Shown here piece after piece: positions 39,382 through 49,200 of a DNA stretch of 64,000 nucleotides. The position numbers and the translations under genes are program-made. The notes below the pieces were generated by a model that saw only the letters and a list, made by a program, of their open reading frames with translations, had not been told where the DNA came from and did no database searches. The stretch spans positions 1-64,000 of the IMG/VR virus record IMGVR_UViG_3300036860_000057, one strand, 5' to 3'. The stretch's first letter is position 1. Each line of letters begins with the position of its first letter. This stretch comes from a virus.

Positions 39382-41134
39382 TAACCTTTCATTAATAGAT
39401 TCTGGTTGGCAGGAACTTGCTGAAAAGTTCAAGCAGACTTCAGATGAGATAGTTGAACTTCCTACAGACTGGATGGAGAAGTATTTTATTATCCCAGAGC
39501 CTAGGGAACCTCTAACAGGCGAGATTCTTCCTATTGGTCCAATTCAGTTTGTTGATCACCAGAAGAGAATACTTAATGAGGCTCTGTCTAAGAAGCCAAG
39601 TGGAAAGTTCAAATATGCAAATGTGATTTACTCTGCTCCAAAAAAATCTGGGAAATCAACAACTGCAAGTGCTGTAGGACTATATCTAGCAGCTAAGACT
39701 CCTTATGCTAGGATTTATGCTATAGCAAATGATGAGAAGCAATCTGATGCTAGGCTATTTCTTCCTATTTCTATCTGTCTACAAGAGCATAAAACTAAGA
39801 AGTTGAAGTTTAAGGATGCCAGAATTATTGAATCACAGGGAAAAGCCATATTATCTAATAATTCAATCATTGAAGCTATTCCTGTAGATTCTAAGGGCGA
39901 GGCTGGTTCGGAGCCAACTGCTGTTATCTTCTCAGAATTATGGGCGTATGACATCCCTGCCAAAAGAAAACTTTTTACTGAAATGACCATTCCTCCTACT
40001 AAATGGGGGAGGTCTATCCGGTGGATTGAAACTTATGCAGGCTATAAAGGTGAATCTGACCTGCTGTGGGAACTTTATCAAGAAGCAACAGTAAATGGTT
40101 ATCCACATCCAGACTTCCTTGATTTAATAGGAAGAGATGGGGAGCCTGTGGTTTGGGTGAATGATGAAGCTAGTATGTTTTGCTATTGGGATACTGCTCA
40201 TCGTATGCCTGATCAGATGGGGGAAGCAGGAGAGGCATACTATCGATCTGAAGCTAGGATGTTATCTGCCCTTGAGTTTGATCGCCTTCACTGGAATCAG
40301 TGGGTAGCTTCTGGAGGATCATTTATCCAACCTGAGTGGTGGGACGATTGTGCTGATCGTACTATTCCTAAACTAGAACATGGCTCAAAAGTTCCAATGG
40401 TGTTGGGAGTGGATGCTGCTTTAAGTGGAGACTGTGCAGCAATTGTGGGAGTTACCAGACACCATCTTCATCCAGAGACAGATGTAGCTGTGAGATATTG
40501 TAAGATAATTAAGCCTTCTCCTGGCAAGCCCATTAATCTTGAAAAGGATATAGGACTAACTGTTAGAGAACTAAGAGAGCATTACAATATTATATGTGTG
40601 GCTTATGACAGTTATCAGATGGAGTCCATTGCACAACGCTACAGAAGAGGAGAGATTGCTGTATCTGCTGAAGAAGTAGAAGGCATGGACGAGGCTGAAA
40701 AGAAAGTCTATACAGATAAACATAGCAGGCTGGCTCAGGCTTGGTGGTATAAATTCTCCCAACATCAGCCTCGTGCTGTTGCTGATAAGATGTTATATGA
40801 TATGATAGTGAACAAGCAGGTCCATTGGAATCCAGATGATATGGACTCTCAGATCGCTGAACGAGGATCAGAAGAAACTCTCACCAAGCATATTAAACAT
40901 GCTGGTGCTAAAGAAGATGGCAAGTCAAGAAGAATTGAGAAGCTGTCTAATGACGCTAAGGTGGATGCTGCTGTAGCATTATCAATGGCACTCAATCGGT
41001 GTATGACACTGGTGATTGATAACAGAGAGTGGGTACTGAATGATTTGATCAGGGACTACCAGTTGGGTAAAATATCTCACGAAGATTTCAATAAAAGAGC
41101 CGAAATGATAGCGACAGCACAAAGAGTTAAATAG
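39371..41134 (+). CDS. terL: Large terminase subunit
   Basis: A 587-residue packaging motor. Walker A is APKKSGKST (about 90-98), Walker B ends VIFSEL with Glu189. The nuclease domain shows LGVDAALSGD near 345 and DAAVALSMA near the end. It translocates DNA into proheads and cuts it. It is followed two bases later by a GIY-YIG endonuclease gene and then the portal gene. Confidence 0.95.
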   Translation: MSDSNLSLIDSGWQELAEKFKQTSDEIVELPTDWMEKYFIIPEPREPLTGEILPIGPIQFVDHQKRILNEALSKKPSGKFKYANVIYSAPKKSGKSTTASAVGLYLAAKTPYARIYAIANDEKQSDARLFLPISICLQEHKTKKLKFKDARIIESQGKAILSNNSIIEAIPVDSKGEAGSEPTAVIFSELWAYDIPAKRKLFTEMTIPPTKWGRSIRWIETYAGYKGESDLLWELYQEATVNGYPHPDFLDLIGRDGEPVVWVNDEASMFCYWDTAHRMPDQMGEAGEAYYRSEARMLSALEFDRLHWNQWVASGGSFIQPEWWDDCADRTIPKLEHGSKVPMVLGVDAALSGDCAAIVGVTRHHLHPETDVAVRYCKIIKPSPGKPINLEKDIGLTVRELREHYNIICVAYDSYQMESIAQRYRRGEIAVSAEEVEGMDEAEKKVYTDKHSRLAQAWWYKFSQHQPRAVADKMLYDMIVNKQVHWNPDDMDSQIAERGSEETLTKHIKHAGAKEDGKSRRIEKLSNDAKVDAAVALSMALNRCMTLVIDNREWVLNDLIRDYQLGKISHEDFNKRAEMIATAQRVK

Positions 41135-41135
41135 A

Positions 41136-41753
41136 ATGGATAAAGTATTTATTTACGGGCTAGTCGATCCTAGGACGAATCTGATCAGATATATTGGGTG
41201 GACGCCTAATGCTAAAATAAGATATGGAAAACACATAAATGAAAGCAAAAGAGAAACCAACCATAAGGCTAATTGGATCAAACAACTCTTATCTCTCAAT
41301 CTAAAACCAGCTTTAATCATTCTTGATGAAGTATCTGTTGAAGATTGGTCATTAGCTGAATCTGCTTGGATACTCTATGGGCTGGAACAAGATTGGCCTT
41401 TGACTAATATGACACTGGGAGGGGAAGGAACACTAGGTTGTATTCCCTCTAGGGAAACTCGAAATAAGATGAGAGAATCTGGCAAAAAGAAGATATTTTC
41501 TGACGAACATAGGGAAAATATGAGAAGGGCAGGTTTGGGGAAAATACTTTCAAAAGAAGCCAGAAGAAAAGTTAGTGAAGCAATGAAGGGAGAAAATAAT
41601 CATCAAGCCGCTCTTACTGAACAGTTAGTTATTGAAATAAGAGAACTTTATGACAGTGGCATGAAAGTGTGTGATATTGCCAAGAAATATGAGAAATCTT
41701 ATTATACAATCTATAATGTGGTTACAAGGCGCAATTGGAATCATATTTCTTAG
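41136..41753 (+). CDS. GIY-YIG homing endonuclease
   Basis: A 205-residue protein with an N-terminal GIY-YIG nuclease (IYGLVDP and IRYIGWT), catalytic Arg/Glu region (WSLAESAWI), a NUMOD3-like middle with repeated Ser-x-Glu-x-Arg motifs (SRETRNKMRESGKKK; SDEHRENMRRAGLGK; SKEARRKVSEAMKG) and a C-terminal helix-turn-helix (VCDIAKKYEKSYYTIYNVV). A mobile gene lodged between terminase and portal. Confidence 0.93.
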   Translation: MDKVFIYGLVDPRTNLIRYIGWTPNAKIRYGKHINESKRETNHKANWIKQLLSLNLKPALIILDEVSVEDWSLAESAWILYGLEQDWPLTNMTLGGEGTLGCIPSRETRNKMRESGKKKIFSDEHRENMRRAGLGKILSKEARRKVSEAMKGENNHQAALTEQLVIEIRELYDSGMKVCDIAKKYEKSYYTIYNVVTRRNWNHIS

Positions 41754-41762
41754 AGGACAGAC

Positions 41763-43814
41763 ATGGCAGATTTACAAAATAGTCTACAGATTGTGTCAGA
41801 AATAAAAGAAGTAAACCCAGCAACTATCAGTGATAGATCAGTTGTTGAGACTCCACGTGTTGATGAACGGATGAATCCGATCAGCCCTCTGGTAATGTTC
41901 ATAGCCAACAATGCAGATGGTATGATTCCCTGGGGCAAGGCACTTAAGGCCAGAGATGCTCAGCTTCGATCATTCTGGTTGGAAGAGTCTTTGTTATCCT
42001 CTGCTGTGTTTAGTATGTCAGCGAGAATGGCAGTCTTAGGCTATGAAATAGTCAACTCCGATCCTGATAAGCCTCGCCAGAAGAATACTATCATGGCAGT
42101 TGAAAGAATGCTTCGCAACTCAGATCGTGGTAAGGGTTGGCAGGTGTTTCTAGTTAAACTTCTGGTTGATCTCTACACTCAGGATAATGGTGCATTTATT
42201 GAACTGATCCGTAAAGAGAATCGTCCTGATTCACCTGTGATTAATATTGCTCACCTTGACTCTTACTCTTGTTATCGCACAGGTGATCCTCTCATTCCAG
42301 TGATCTATCGAGATCGTTTTGGCAATGATCACAAGATGCCTTGGTGGTCTATTCAGACTGTCGAGGAAATGCCTTCTCCTGTAGAAACAATGTATGGTGC
42401 TCAGATGTGTGCAGTGACACGATGTCTGATGGCTGCCCAGATCATTCGTGATGTGGCAATTTATAAAAAGGAAAAAATTTCAGGACAGTTTGCCAAGGCC
42501 CTACACTTTATATCTGGTATTGCTAAAGGCAACGTTGAGGATGGGATTCAATTGGCAAATGAGAATGCCATGAACCAGAATCTTACCCACTATATTCAGC
42601 CTCCTATCATCTCAACAATTGATCCAGATGCCTCACTAACCCATGTGCAGATTGATCTTGCATCACTGCCTGATGGGTTTAATGAAGACCTGACTTTACA
42701 ATGGTACGTCACACAACTGGCAGTAGCCTTTGGTGTTGACTACCAAGAGTTTGCCCCTCTAACAAGTGGAAGTATGGGATCAGGCCAGCAGTCTGAGACA
42801 CTGCATTTGAAGTCTCGTGGTAAGGGGCCTGCTCTGCTGATCAGTATGCTGGAGCATATTCTAAATGATACAGGTGTTCTTCCTTCCAATATAAAGTTTC
42901 AATTCTTGGTTACAGATGCACAGGCTGATGAAGCTCGTGCTAATGCTAGATTCCTACGTGGTAAGGATCGTGCTTTGCGTGTGTCTTCTGGTGAATTGGA
43001 TATTGAAGCTGCTCGTGAATTGGCAAAAGAAGACTCAGATATACCAGTATGGTTATTAGAGTCAATGAAGAATCGTCCTATTCCAACACCAGTGAATCAG
43101 CAGTTGAATGGTGGTGGAGGCTCTGCACCTGCTCCTAAGCAGAGAACTGCTATCGGGAATGAGAATGTGGAAGGTGGGTTGAACTCCAGGGCTACTAGAA
43201 AGTCCTATGAGAGTGATCTGGTTCGATCTGAGATAATAAAAAGGCTCCTTGAAAGAGGGGATATGAAGGAGATTGATCCTTCTGGATTTGTCTATCTTTG
43301 TTTAGAGAATGATCCACAAATTACCAGTATACTAAGAGATTATCAGCAACTTATGGATGATCCCAATATTGAATGGCAATCTGTTCCCACTTTTCATATT
43401 ACACTTGCTTATGCTCCAGAAGTAACTTATGCACAACTTCTTGAAGTATCTCAGTCTATTCACATGCCTCAGCCTATACCAGTTGATCTTGATCATATTC
43501 ATATGTTTGAAGCAGGGAATGATTCTTTTGCTCGTGCTCTAGTGATGCTAGTGAAGAAGAATGAATATCTAATTCAGTTGCAGAAACAAGTTGTAGACAT
43601 TTTTAATGGAATGGGAATTTTACTATCTCCCTACAGTAATCCTGATGTGTGGACTCCTCATATCACTATTGGGTATATTCCAAGTAGTGCGGATGTTCCA
43701 GAAGTTTTACCACCTATGTATCATAGAATAATAGCAGATAAGACGGTAGTAGGTAAAGGCGACTATGAAAAATTTGCAACTATCCAAGCCCCTAAAATGG
43801 GTGGTGTATATTAA
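41763..43814 (+). CDS. Portal protein fused to a 2H phosphoesterase-like domain
   Basis: A 683-residue protein. The first ~480 residues have the order and composition of HK97-type portals (SARMAVLGYEIV, FIELIRKEN, DYQEFAPLTSGSMGSGQQSE), forming the dodecameric DNA gate. After a Gly/Ala/Pro linker, residues ~500-683 hold two HxT motifs, His545-x-Thr547 and His633-x-Thr635, 88 residues apart, as in the 2H (LigT / 2',5' RNA ligase) superfamily. Such a fusion is unusual. GAGGACAG precedes the ATG. Confidence 0.85.
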   Translation: MADLQNSLQIVSEIKEVNPATISDRSVVETPRVDERMNPISPLVMFIANNADGMIPWGKALKARDAQLRSFWLEESLLSSAVFSMSARMAVLGYEIVNSDPDKPRQKNTIMAVERMLRNSDRGKGWQVFLVKLLVDLYTQDNGAFIELIRKENRPDSPVINIAHLDSYSCYRTGDPLIPVIYRDRFGNDHKMPWWSIQTVEEMPSPVETMYGAQMCAVTRCLMAAQIIRDVAIYKKEKISGQFAKALHFISGIAKGNVEDGIQLANENAMNQNLTHYIQPPIISTIDPDASLTHVQIDLASLPDGFNEDLTLQWYVTQLAVAFGVDYQEFAPLTSGSMGSGQQSETLHLKSRGKGPALLISMLEHILNDTGVLPSNIKFQFLVTDAQADEARANARFLRGKDRALRVSSGELDIEAARELAKEDSDIPVWLLESMKNRPIPTPVNQQLNGGGGSAPAPKQRTAIGNENVEGGLNSRATRKSYESDLVRSEIIKRLLERGDMKEIDPSGFVYLCLENDPQITSILRDYQQLMDDPNIEWQSVPTFHITLAYAPEVTYAQLLEVSQSIHMPQPIPVDLDHIHMFEAGNDSFARALVMLVKKNEYLIQLQKQVVDIFNGMGILLSPYSNPDVWTPHITIGYIPSSADVPEVLPPMYHRIIADKTVVGKGDYEKFATIQAPKMGGVY

Positions 43815-44389
43815 TGCCCCAATATGGCCCTACTGACGAACAGAATCAAGAATACACCGATCTTCAAGAAGAGATAGAGAATAAGTTCAAGGATATAGGA
43901 TCAGAATATAAAAATGGTAATCTCTCATCTGACGAGTTTGAGAAGAAGATGAGAGATGCCATTATTGACCATCTAACTGCTCTTGCCGTTTTAGGAAAGG
44001 GAGGAGAGTTAGATGAAGATGATATAGATGATCTTACTGATTTCACTGATGGAATTCTTGATCTCCTTGAAGAGTACGTCTTGTTTGTCAGGAACCCAGA
44101 TGAGTTCTCAGAAGATTACCTGAGATGGCGCTCTGGTCTGTATAGTAATGCTAGACAGGTTTTCATGAGATTTACCATGCCTCGTGATATATGGATTATT
44201 CTTCCTGAGATGCCAGGAGATAATTGTCTGGGGGATGGAAAATGTGGTTGCAGTTGGGACATTTCAGTATATGAAGATGGAACAATCGAGGCAACGTGGG
44301 TATTGGGTGACACATTTCACTGCGAAATATGCATTTCAAATAGCATTGAGTATAGTCCGTATGTAATATCTGCTGGTGATCAGGAGTGA
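43814..44389 (+). CDS. Putative head morphogenesis protein
   Basis: A 191-residue acidic protein starting at the last base of the portal stop. Helical N-terminal half; the C-terminal half has a Cys-rich block (DNCLGDGKCGCSWD ... TFHCEICISNS) like the C-terminal Cys/His segment of SPP1 gp7-type minor head proteins. Position after the portal gene fits. The full minor-head domain is not evident. Confidence 0.5.
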   Translation: MPQYGPTDEQNQEYTDLQEEIENKFKDIGSEYKNGNLSSDEFEKKMRDAIIDHLTALAVLGKGGELDEDDIDDLTDFTDGILDLLEEYVLFVRNPDEFSEDYLRWRSGLYSNARQVFMRFTMPRDIWIILPEMPGDNCLGDGKCGCSWDISVYEDGTIEATWVLGDTFHCEICISNSIEYSPYVISAGDQE

Positions 44390-44408
44390 TTTGTGGTATA
44401 GTATAAAT

Positions 44409-45176
44409 ATGGGATTTACAAAAGTTCTTGATTTAATTGGAAATAAATATGGGGATTTTGTAGTTACTAACAGGATCAAGGGAAGTAAAAACAAACCCGC
44501 AAAACAGGAACTTACTTGTTTGGTATGTGGAAATGTAAGAACACCTACTACTAACAATCTTAAAAGATATAAATGGAAGCATGAAGAGATTTGTAATAAT
44601 TGGTATCTTGAAGACTATGACAGAAATCTTATTGGTAAATCTTTTGGATACTTAGATGTGATGTATCGAACAAGAATAACACCAACTGGCGTTCCTTATT
44701 ATATGTGCAGGTGTAAATGTGGAAATACCAAAGAAGTTCGAGGAGTTCATATTAAAAGAGGAAAAACTTTAAGTTGTGGATGTTATAGAAAGAGTCTGTT
44801 AACAAAGCACGGACTTTATAAAACACCAGAATACAGAAGATGGTATGTAAACAAGAGGAGAGAAAGACACATCAAATATGATAGCTATTGGACTCCTCAA
44901 ATGGCTATTATGTTAAAGGAATCTCAGTCTAGTTGTGTGGTCTGTAAATCCCAAGATAGGCTTGAAATTGATCATGTAAATCCTTTATCTGAAGGATATG
45001 GATTGTATCCCGGAAACGCTATTATTTTATGTCGCCTGTGTAATAGAACAAAGAAAGTTAGTAGGTTAGATGATCTTCCCCCAGACTGGTCTGATAAGAT
45101 CATAGATGCTATGCTAGACTTCAAAATCCTCTGGCAAAGCAGACACAGTATTAAGCTAGAGACAGAGACTATATAG
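44409..45176 (+). CDS. HNH homing endonuclease with zinc-ribbon repeats
   Basis: A 255-residue protein with two zinc-ribbon-like modules (LIGNKYGDFVV...CLVCGN; LIGKSFGYLDV...CKCGN...SCGC) and a C-terminal HNH domain (CVVCKS, DHVNPLSEGY, CRLCNRTKK). It is clearly related to the gene at 8134-9114 but with one module less. ATG at 44409 has no good binding site. It interrupts the head gene cluster and ends inside a terminator hairpin. Confidence 0.9.
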   Translation: MGFTKVLDLIGNKYGDFVVTNRIKGSKNKPAKQELTCLVCGNVRTPTTNNLKRYKWKHEEICNNWYLEDYDRNLIGKSFGYLDVMYRTRITPTGVPYYMCRCKCGNTKEVRGVHIKRGKTLSCGCYRKSLLTKHGLYKTPEYRRWYVNKRRERHIKYDSYWTPQMAIMLKESQSSCVVCKSQDRLEIDHVNPLSEGYGLYPGNAIILCRLCNRTKKVSRLDDLPPDWSDKIIDAMLDFKILWQSRHSIKLETETI

Positions 45177-45185
45177 TCTCTGTCT
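45160..45185 (+). terminator. Terminator overlapping the HNH stop codon
   Basis: Perfect palindrome AGACAGAGACTA/TAGTCTCTGTCT followed by TTATTT. The HNH stop codon lies inside the stem, so the element brings its own transcription end. Confidence 0.85.
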
Positions 45186-45238
45186 TTATTTCCCCACAAA
45201 ATTTTAACAATGATAACCATTCTCATATAATTTCAAAT

Positions 45239-45757
45239 ATGGCAGTCCAGATAAAATTCATTCCCATTTCACCGGGACCTGACTTTCTAGCTAAGAAAGG
45301 AACAGCTACAATCCAAGCATTGGAAAGGGGAATGCAGGGACCTATTGCTAATCAATTAAAAGATGCGATGGAAAAACGTGTCAGTAATTGGCAGCATAAA
45401 CCAGGAATGGCAGTAGAATTTAGTTCCCTTGTTACTCGCCTTTCATTATTGGTGAAACCATCTGGTCCTGGACTGAAGCAGTGGAAGATAGTGTCTGGTG
45501 GTGCAAGATCACATACCATTACTCCTAAGAAAAAGAGTAGATTATTCATTCATGGTGGTATTGGTGGATACAAGTCCAAGACTGCACCGGGAAATGTATA
45601 TGGAAGATCATCAAGTTACAGTGGCAACTCCTTTTGGGCAAGTAGTGTACAACATCCCGGAGTCCAGCCCCGCAAGTTTGAAGAGAATGTAGTCAATGAT
45701 GAGAAGGCTAAGATTGAAGCCAGTCTACAGCGAATTGTAGATGGAGCAATAAAATGA
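45239..45757 (+). CDS. Head-tail joining / HK97 gp10-like protein
   Basis: A 172-residue basic protein; MEKRVSNWQHKPGM, a VSGG...HTI core and a C-terminal PRKFEENVV resemble HK97 gp10-like neck/tail proteins. TATAAT at 45224 precedes it. It is located before the protease gene, an uncommon order. Overlaps the next gene by four bases. Confidence 0.55.
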   Translation: MAVQIKFIPISPGPDFLAKKGTATIQALERGMQGPIANQLKDAMEKRVSNWQHKPGMAVEFSSLVTRLSLLVKPSGPGLKQWKIVSGGARSHTITPKKKSRLFIHGGIGGYKSKTAPGNVYGRSSSYSGNSFWASSVQHPGVQPRKFEENVVNDEKAKIEASLQRIVDGAIK

Positions 45758-47319
45758 GTGATGAGTTAGTTGATATGGTAGCAGAGAAGGCAGTGGAAGA
45801 TCAAGGCTTTCTGGAGAAAGTTTCTGAGAAAATAACCTCTGTTATCTTGAAGGCAGTTTGGTCAACGGCTTTTGTAAATGATCTTCCTGACAGTTCGTTC
45901 CTTCACATTCTCCCTGGTGGAAAGAAAGACTCAGAAGGAAAAACTACTCCCCGCGACCTTCGTATGTTCCCTTATAAGAATGCCAGTGGAGAGGTTGACC
46001 TTCCCCATCTTCGTAACGCCATTGCTAGAATTCCACAGAGTAACAGAATTGATGATGCTACCAAGAGTAGACTTCAAGCCAGAGCACGTAAACTTCTAGG
46101 TGGTCAGAAAGACTCCAGTGTAGGATTCTTCAAGGACACTAAAGGTGATTGGTGGTTTCTTGGTATCTACAGCAACAAGTTTGAAGATCGTGACGAAGAA
46201 ATCCTAAGTGAGAAGTCTCATCTTGAATATATTCAGTGGCTGAAGGATTCTGGATTCAAGCCAGTTATTACAGTTCTTCACCAGCCTAAGATGCCACAAG
46301 TTTTTTGGCCTGTGGTGTTTGATAAGTTTGAAGATAAACCAGACAAATTGAGTGCTATTGTAAAAGGAATTTATAAGGATTTTGGGTTTGCAGAAGCACA
46401 ACGAGTGATGTATGTCAATGGGTTTACTGTTGTAGCAGCTAAGGTTTTTGAAGATAAGAAACATATTGCAGAAACACTTTCTAAGGAATCTGACTTAGGA
46501 ATGTCTCACGGTTTTATCGTCAGAGATTTCTCTGATAATATTGTGAATAAATATCGTACCTTCGAAATGTCTGTATTAAAGAGGAAAAGAGCAGCGAATT
46601 TTATTACATTGTCGTTGTTCGCTGCAAAGGAAAAATTAGGTATGGCAGATTCTAAAGGATTCAGCGACGATGATCGTCAATTTCTAGCTGTTGCTTATGG
46701 AGAGGAAGTTGCAGATTCCATTGAGCAAGGAACTAAGAATATTGAAGAGATGCTTCGTGAGGCTGGTCTAAACTTCAAGGATTTTACAGAGGATGAACCA
46801 GTGAAGAGAGAAGAGAAGGAAATCGAGAAGGCTGTAAAGCCTGATATGATGGAAGAAGAGGATGAGGAAGACGAGGAAGATGCTTCCAAGAAGAAGGAAG
46901 TAGAAGAAGTAGCCGATGAGGTTACGGTTATCTCTCCTGAACTCGTTGCTGAAGTTGTCAAGGCTCTCAATCTCGAACAGCTTCAGGAAGTCCTTGGTGG
47001 ATTTGCTCAGGCTGTTAAGTCTCTTCAAGAAACAATTGAAGGTCAGGCTAAGGAAATTGAAGCTCTGAAGTCTGTTACTAAAGATATTCCTGAGATGAAG
47101 AAGTCAGAAGACGAGCGTATTTCTGCGCAGCTTACACCTTCTATCAACTGGTCACTTCTTGGTCTGGGCGTGTCCAAGTCTAAGGAAAATATTCTAGGTG
47201 AGGAAGAGAAAGAAGAATTACAGAAGAATGCCCCAGTAGGTGAAGAAGATGGACGTAAGGGCGATGCTATGTATGAGTTCTTTCTCAAAACTGCCACAAA
47301 TGGGAGTCAAGGAAAGTAA
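45754..47319 (+). CDS. Prohead protease fused to scaffold-like domain
   Basis: A 521-residue protein. N-terminal ~110 residues: a small domain (FVNDLPDSSFLHILPGGKKD; DLPHLRNAIARIPQ) found in phage proteases. Residues 120-300 resemble XkdF-like prohead protease, with His176 (LHQP) and Ser251-His252 (GMSHGF) as possible catalytic residues, then ANFITLS. The C-terminal ~200 residues are acidic coiled coil, typical of scaffold. Direct neighbour of the capsid gene supports it. Confidence 0.8.
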   Translation: MSDELVDMVAEKAVEDQGFLEKVSEKITSVILKAVWSTAFVNDLPDSSFLHILPGGKKDSEGKTTPRDLRMFPYKNASGEVDLPHLRNAIARIPQSNRIDDATKSRLQARARKLLGGQKDSSVGFFKDTKGDWWFLGIYSNKFEDRDEEILSEKSHLEYIQWLKDSGFKPVITVLHQPKMPQVFWPVVFDKFEDKPDKLSAIVKGIYKDFGFAEAQRVMYVNGFTVVAAKVFEDKKHIAETLSKESDLGMSHGFIVRDFSDNIVNKYRTFEMSVLKRKRAANFITLSLFAAKEKLGMADSKGFSDDDRQFLAVAYGEEVADSIEQGTKNIEEMLREAGLNFKDFTEDEPVKREEKEIEKAVKPDMMEEEDEEDEEDASKKKEVEEVADEVTVISPELVAEVVKALNLEQLQEVLGGFAQAVKSLQETIEGQAKEIEALKSVTKDIPEMKKSEDERISAQLTPSINWSLLGLGVSKSKENILGEEEKEELQKNAPVGEEDGRKGDAMYEFFLKTATNGSQGK

Positions 47320-48783
47320 ATGGGAATCCAAATTGATGTTAATGATTTAGTGCAAGCACTGAAGGTTGTGCAGTCACAGAAGGGAGGAACAGGTTACAAA
47401 CACGACCTTCCGACTCCCATCTCACCTACTACCAATCTTCTGCATGGTCCTAATGGTTTGTTTGGACAGGCTGGGATTGATCGTCAGGTCTTTTCCACTC
47501 GTGTCCAGCCCACAGGACTTTCGGCTGTAATTCCTGCCAGAGCATCCAATGATACTAATCCTATTGTTGGGTATATCACAGGTTTTACGGATGATGAGGA
47601 TGCTGCTGAGAAGTCTGCTGTCTGTGATGATCCCTTGCAGGCAGGTGTTTACAAGACATGCTTCCAAGGCAGTGCATTTGGACGTATTGAACGCAAGACT
47701 CAGACGCTTGAATTGAATGCTCTCGGAGCACGTACCAATCGTGGTGAATACAACGATCTCTTCCTAGTCAATGATCCATTTGGCGAGGGTGATTTTGGTA
47801 CACCCACAGTTGCTCGTGACTTCCAGAGTGTTCTCCAGAGTGAAGTTAATGCTCGTCTGGCCCTGCTGGGTGTGGCCTTCCAGAACAAAATTGGCACAAT
47901 GAACTGGACTGGCAACCCATCTAACAACACTTCTGGTGGTTATGCTGAATATCTTGGACTTGAGAGTTTGGTGACTGCTACTCATGTTGATGTCTTGAAC
48001 AACAACGTTAGCTGCCCTTCACTCGCATCTGATGTCAAGAACTTCAACTATCACTCTGTTGAAGGCAACAGCGCCGAACTGTTTTCAGTTCTGACAATGC
48101 TCTATCGTTTTGTTCGTCACAATGCTCGTACAATGGGCTTTGAGCCTGTTACTTGGGCCTTTGTGATGCGATCAGATGCCTTTCAGCAGATTACTGATGT
48201 GTGGCCCTGCGTTTACGCAACATATCGTTGTGCTGGATCAGCAGGCACACCAAACAACACTGATGCTCTTGTCATGCGCCAGATGTCAATTGACATGCAG
48301 AATGGTCAGTATCTCATGATTGATAATGTCAGAATTCCTGTAATTCTGGATGACTATCTGACTGAGTATACTAATACTACAAATGCCAATGTTCCTTCTG
48401 GTTCATTTGCATCGGATATTTATCTCCTGCCACTGACAGTGAAGGGCAACCTTCAGGTTCTCTTCTACGAATACTTTAACTTTGATGGTCCGAATGGTGC
48501 TATGCAGGCTGTTCGTGATGGCAGATTGGGGAATGAAGTCTATTCGAGCGATGGTGGGAAGTTCCTGTGGACACATGAGCGTACACTTTGGTGTGTTGAC
48601 TGGGCTGCAAAGATTGAGCCTCGCTTGAGACTGCTCACGCCTCATTTGGCTGGTCGTCTCCAGAACGTGATCTATGCTCCGTTGCAGCACGTCCGTGAGG
48701 CTGTTCCTGGTGCTCCATATTACGTCAACGGAGGCAACCAAACTGGATCATTCAGCCCATATGCTGTAGCTGATTTGACCTAA
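47320..48783 (+). CDS. Major capsid protein
   Basis: A 487-residue protein directly after the protease/scaffold. N-terminal helix (DVNDLVQALKVVQSQKGG), beta-rich core and a C-terminal set of strands (FLWTHERTLWCVDWAAKIEPR) fit an HK97-fold capsid. Codon use here is more GC-rich and regular than in neighbours, as often seen in the most highly expressed gene. A strong terminator follows. Call rests on position, size and this expression signature. Confidence 0.85.
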   Translation: MGIQIDVNDLVQALKVVQSQKGGTGYKHDLPTPISPTTNLLHGPNGLFGQAGIDRQVFSTRVQPTGLSAVIPARASNDTNPIVGYITGFTDDEDAAEKSAVCDDPLQAGVYKTCFQGSAFGRIERKTQTLELNALGARTNRGEYNDLFLVNDPFGEGDFGTPTVARDFQSVLQSEVNARLALLGVAFQNKIGTMNWTGNPSNNTSGGYAEYLGLESLVTATHVDVLNNNVSCPSLASDVKNFNYHSVEGNSAELFSVLTMLYRFVRHNARTMGFEPVTWAFVMRSDAFQQITDVWPCVYATYRCAGSAGTPNNTDALVMRQMSIDMQNGQYLMIDNVRIPVILDDYLTEYTNTTNANVPSGSFASDIYLLPLTVKGNLQVLFYEYFNFDGPNGAMQAVRDGRLGNEVYSSDGGKFLWTHERTLWCVDWAAKIEPRLRLLTPHLAGRLQNVIYAPLQHVREAVPGAPYYVNGGNQTGSFSPYAVADLT

Positions 48784-48805
48784 TCCTCAGACTTAACTAG
48801 ACAAT

Positions 48806-48835
48806 AAGGACAGTGAGATTGACTTCACTGTCCTT
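48806..48835 (+). terminator. Terminator after the capsid gene
   Basis: Perfect 11-pair stem AAGGACAGTGA/TCACTGTCCTT with an eight-base loop and TTTT. Confidence 0.9.
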
Positions 48836-48869
48836 TTGATTTATAATAAAGATAAGAAAGGAAGATTAC

Positions 48870-49115
48870 ATGACCCACTCTACTCTTACATGGTTCAGTG
48901 GTGTAATTAAGCCAAGCCAATCAGAAGATCAGATTCTAATTGCAATGCCAACTCTAAATGGTGACAAGATAGAAGTAATACCAGATTTATTTAGGTACAA
49001 CAAGAAACAAGATGTATTTACTTCTCGCGCCATTCCAGGACATGTAGATAGGAAAGATGTTAGATATTGGGCCTATGTGCCACTCTATTTGGAAGATCAC
49101 GAAGGAAAAGGTTGA
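48870..49115 (+). CDS. Small hypothetical protein
   Basis: An 81-residue protein, AAGGAAG before the ATG. Beta-rich (ILIAMPTLNGDKIEVIP). Its last codons contain the -35 box of the tRNA promoter. Not recognised. Confidence 0.65.
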   Translation: MTHSTLTWFSGVIKPSQSEDQILIAMPTLNGDKIEVIPDLFRYNKKQDVFTSRAIPGHVDRKDVRYWAYVPLYLEDHEGKG

Positions 49116-49140
49116 CAAGTGTTGAAAATTGTGCTATCAT
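49112..49140 (+). promoter_or_regulatory. Promoter of the tRNA cluster
   Basis: TTGACA and TATCAT are exactly 17 bases apart, 112 bases before the first tRNA. Confidence 0.8.
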
Positions 49141-49200
49141 GAAATTAGATGTACCTCTATGTGTGTAGTGTGTTCGACTCCTTTTATTGTGTAAGTGTAG

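Noticed and set aside
46695-46970. Open frame on the minus strand rich in Ser
   Set aside because: It is the antisense of the acidic coiled-coil part of the protease/scaffold gene; runs of Glu codons read as Ser on the other strand.
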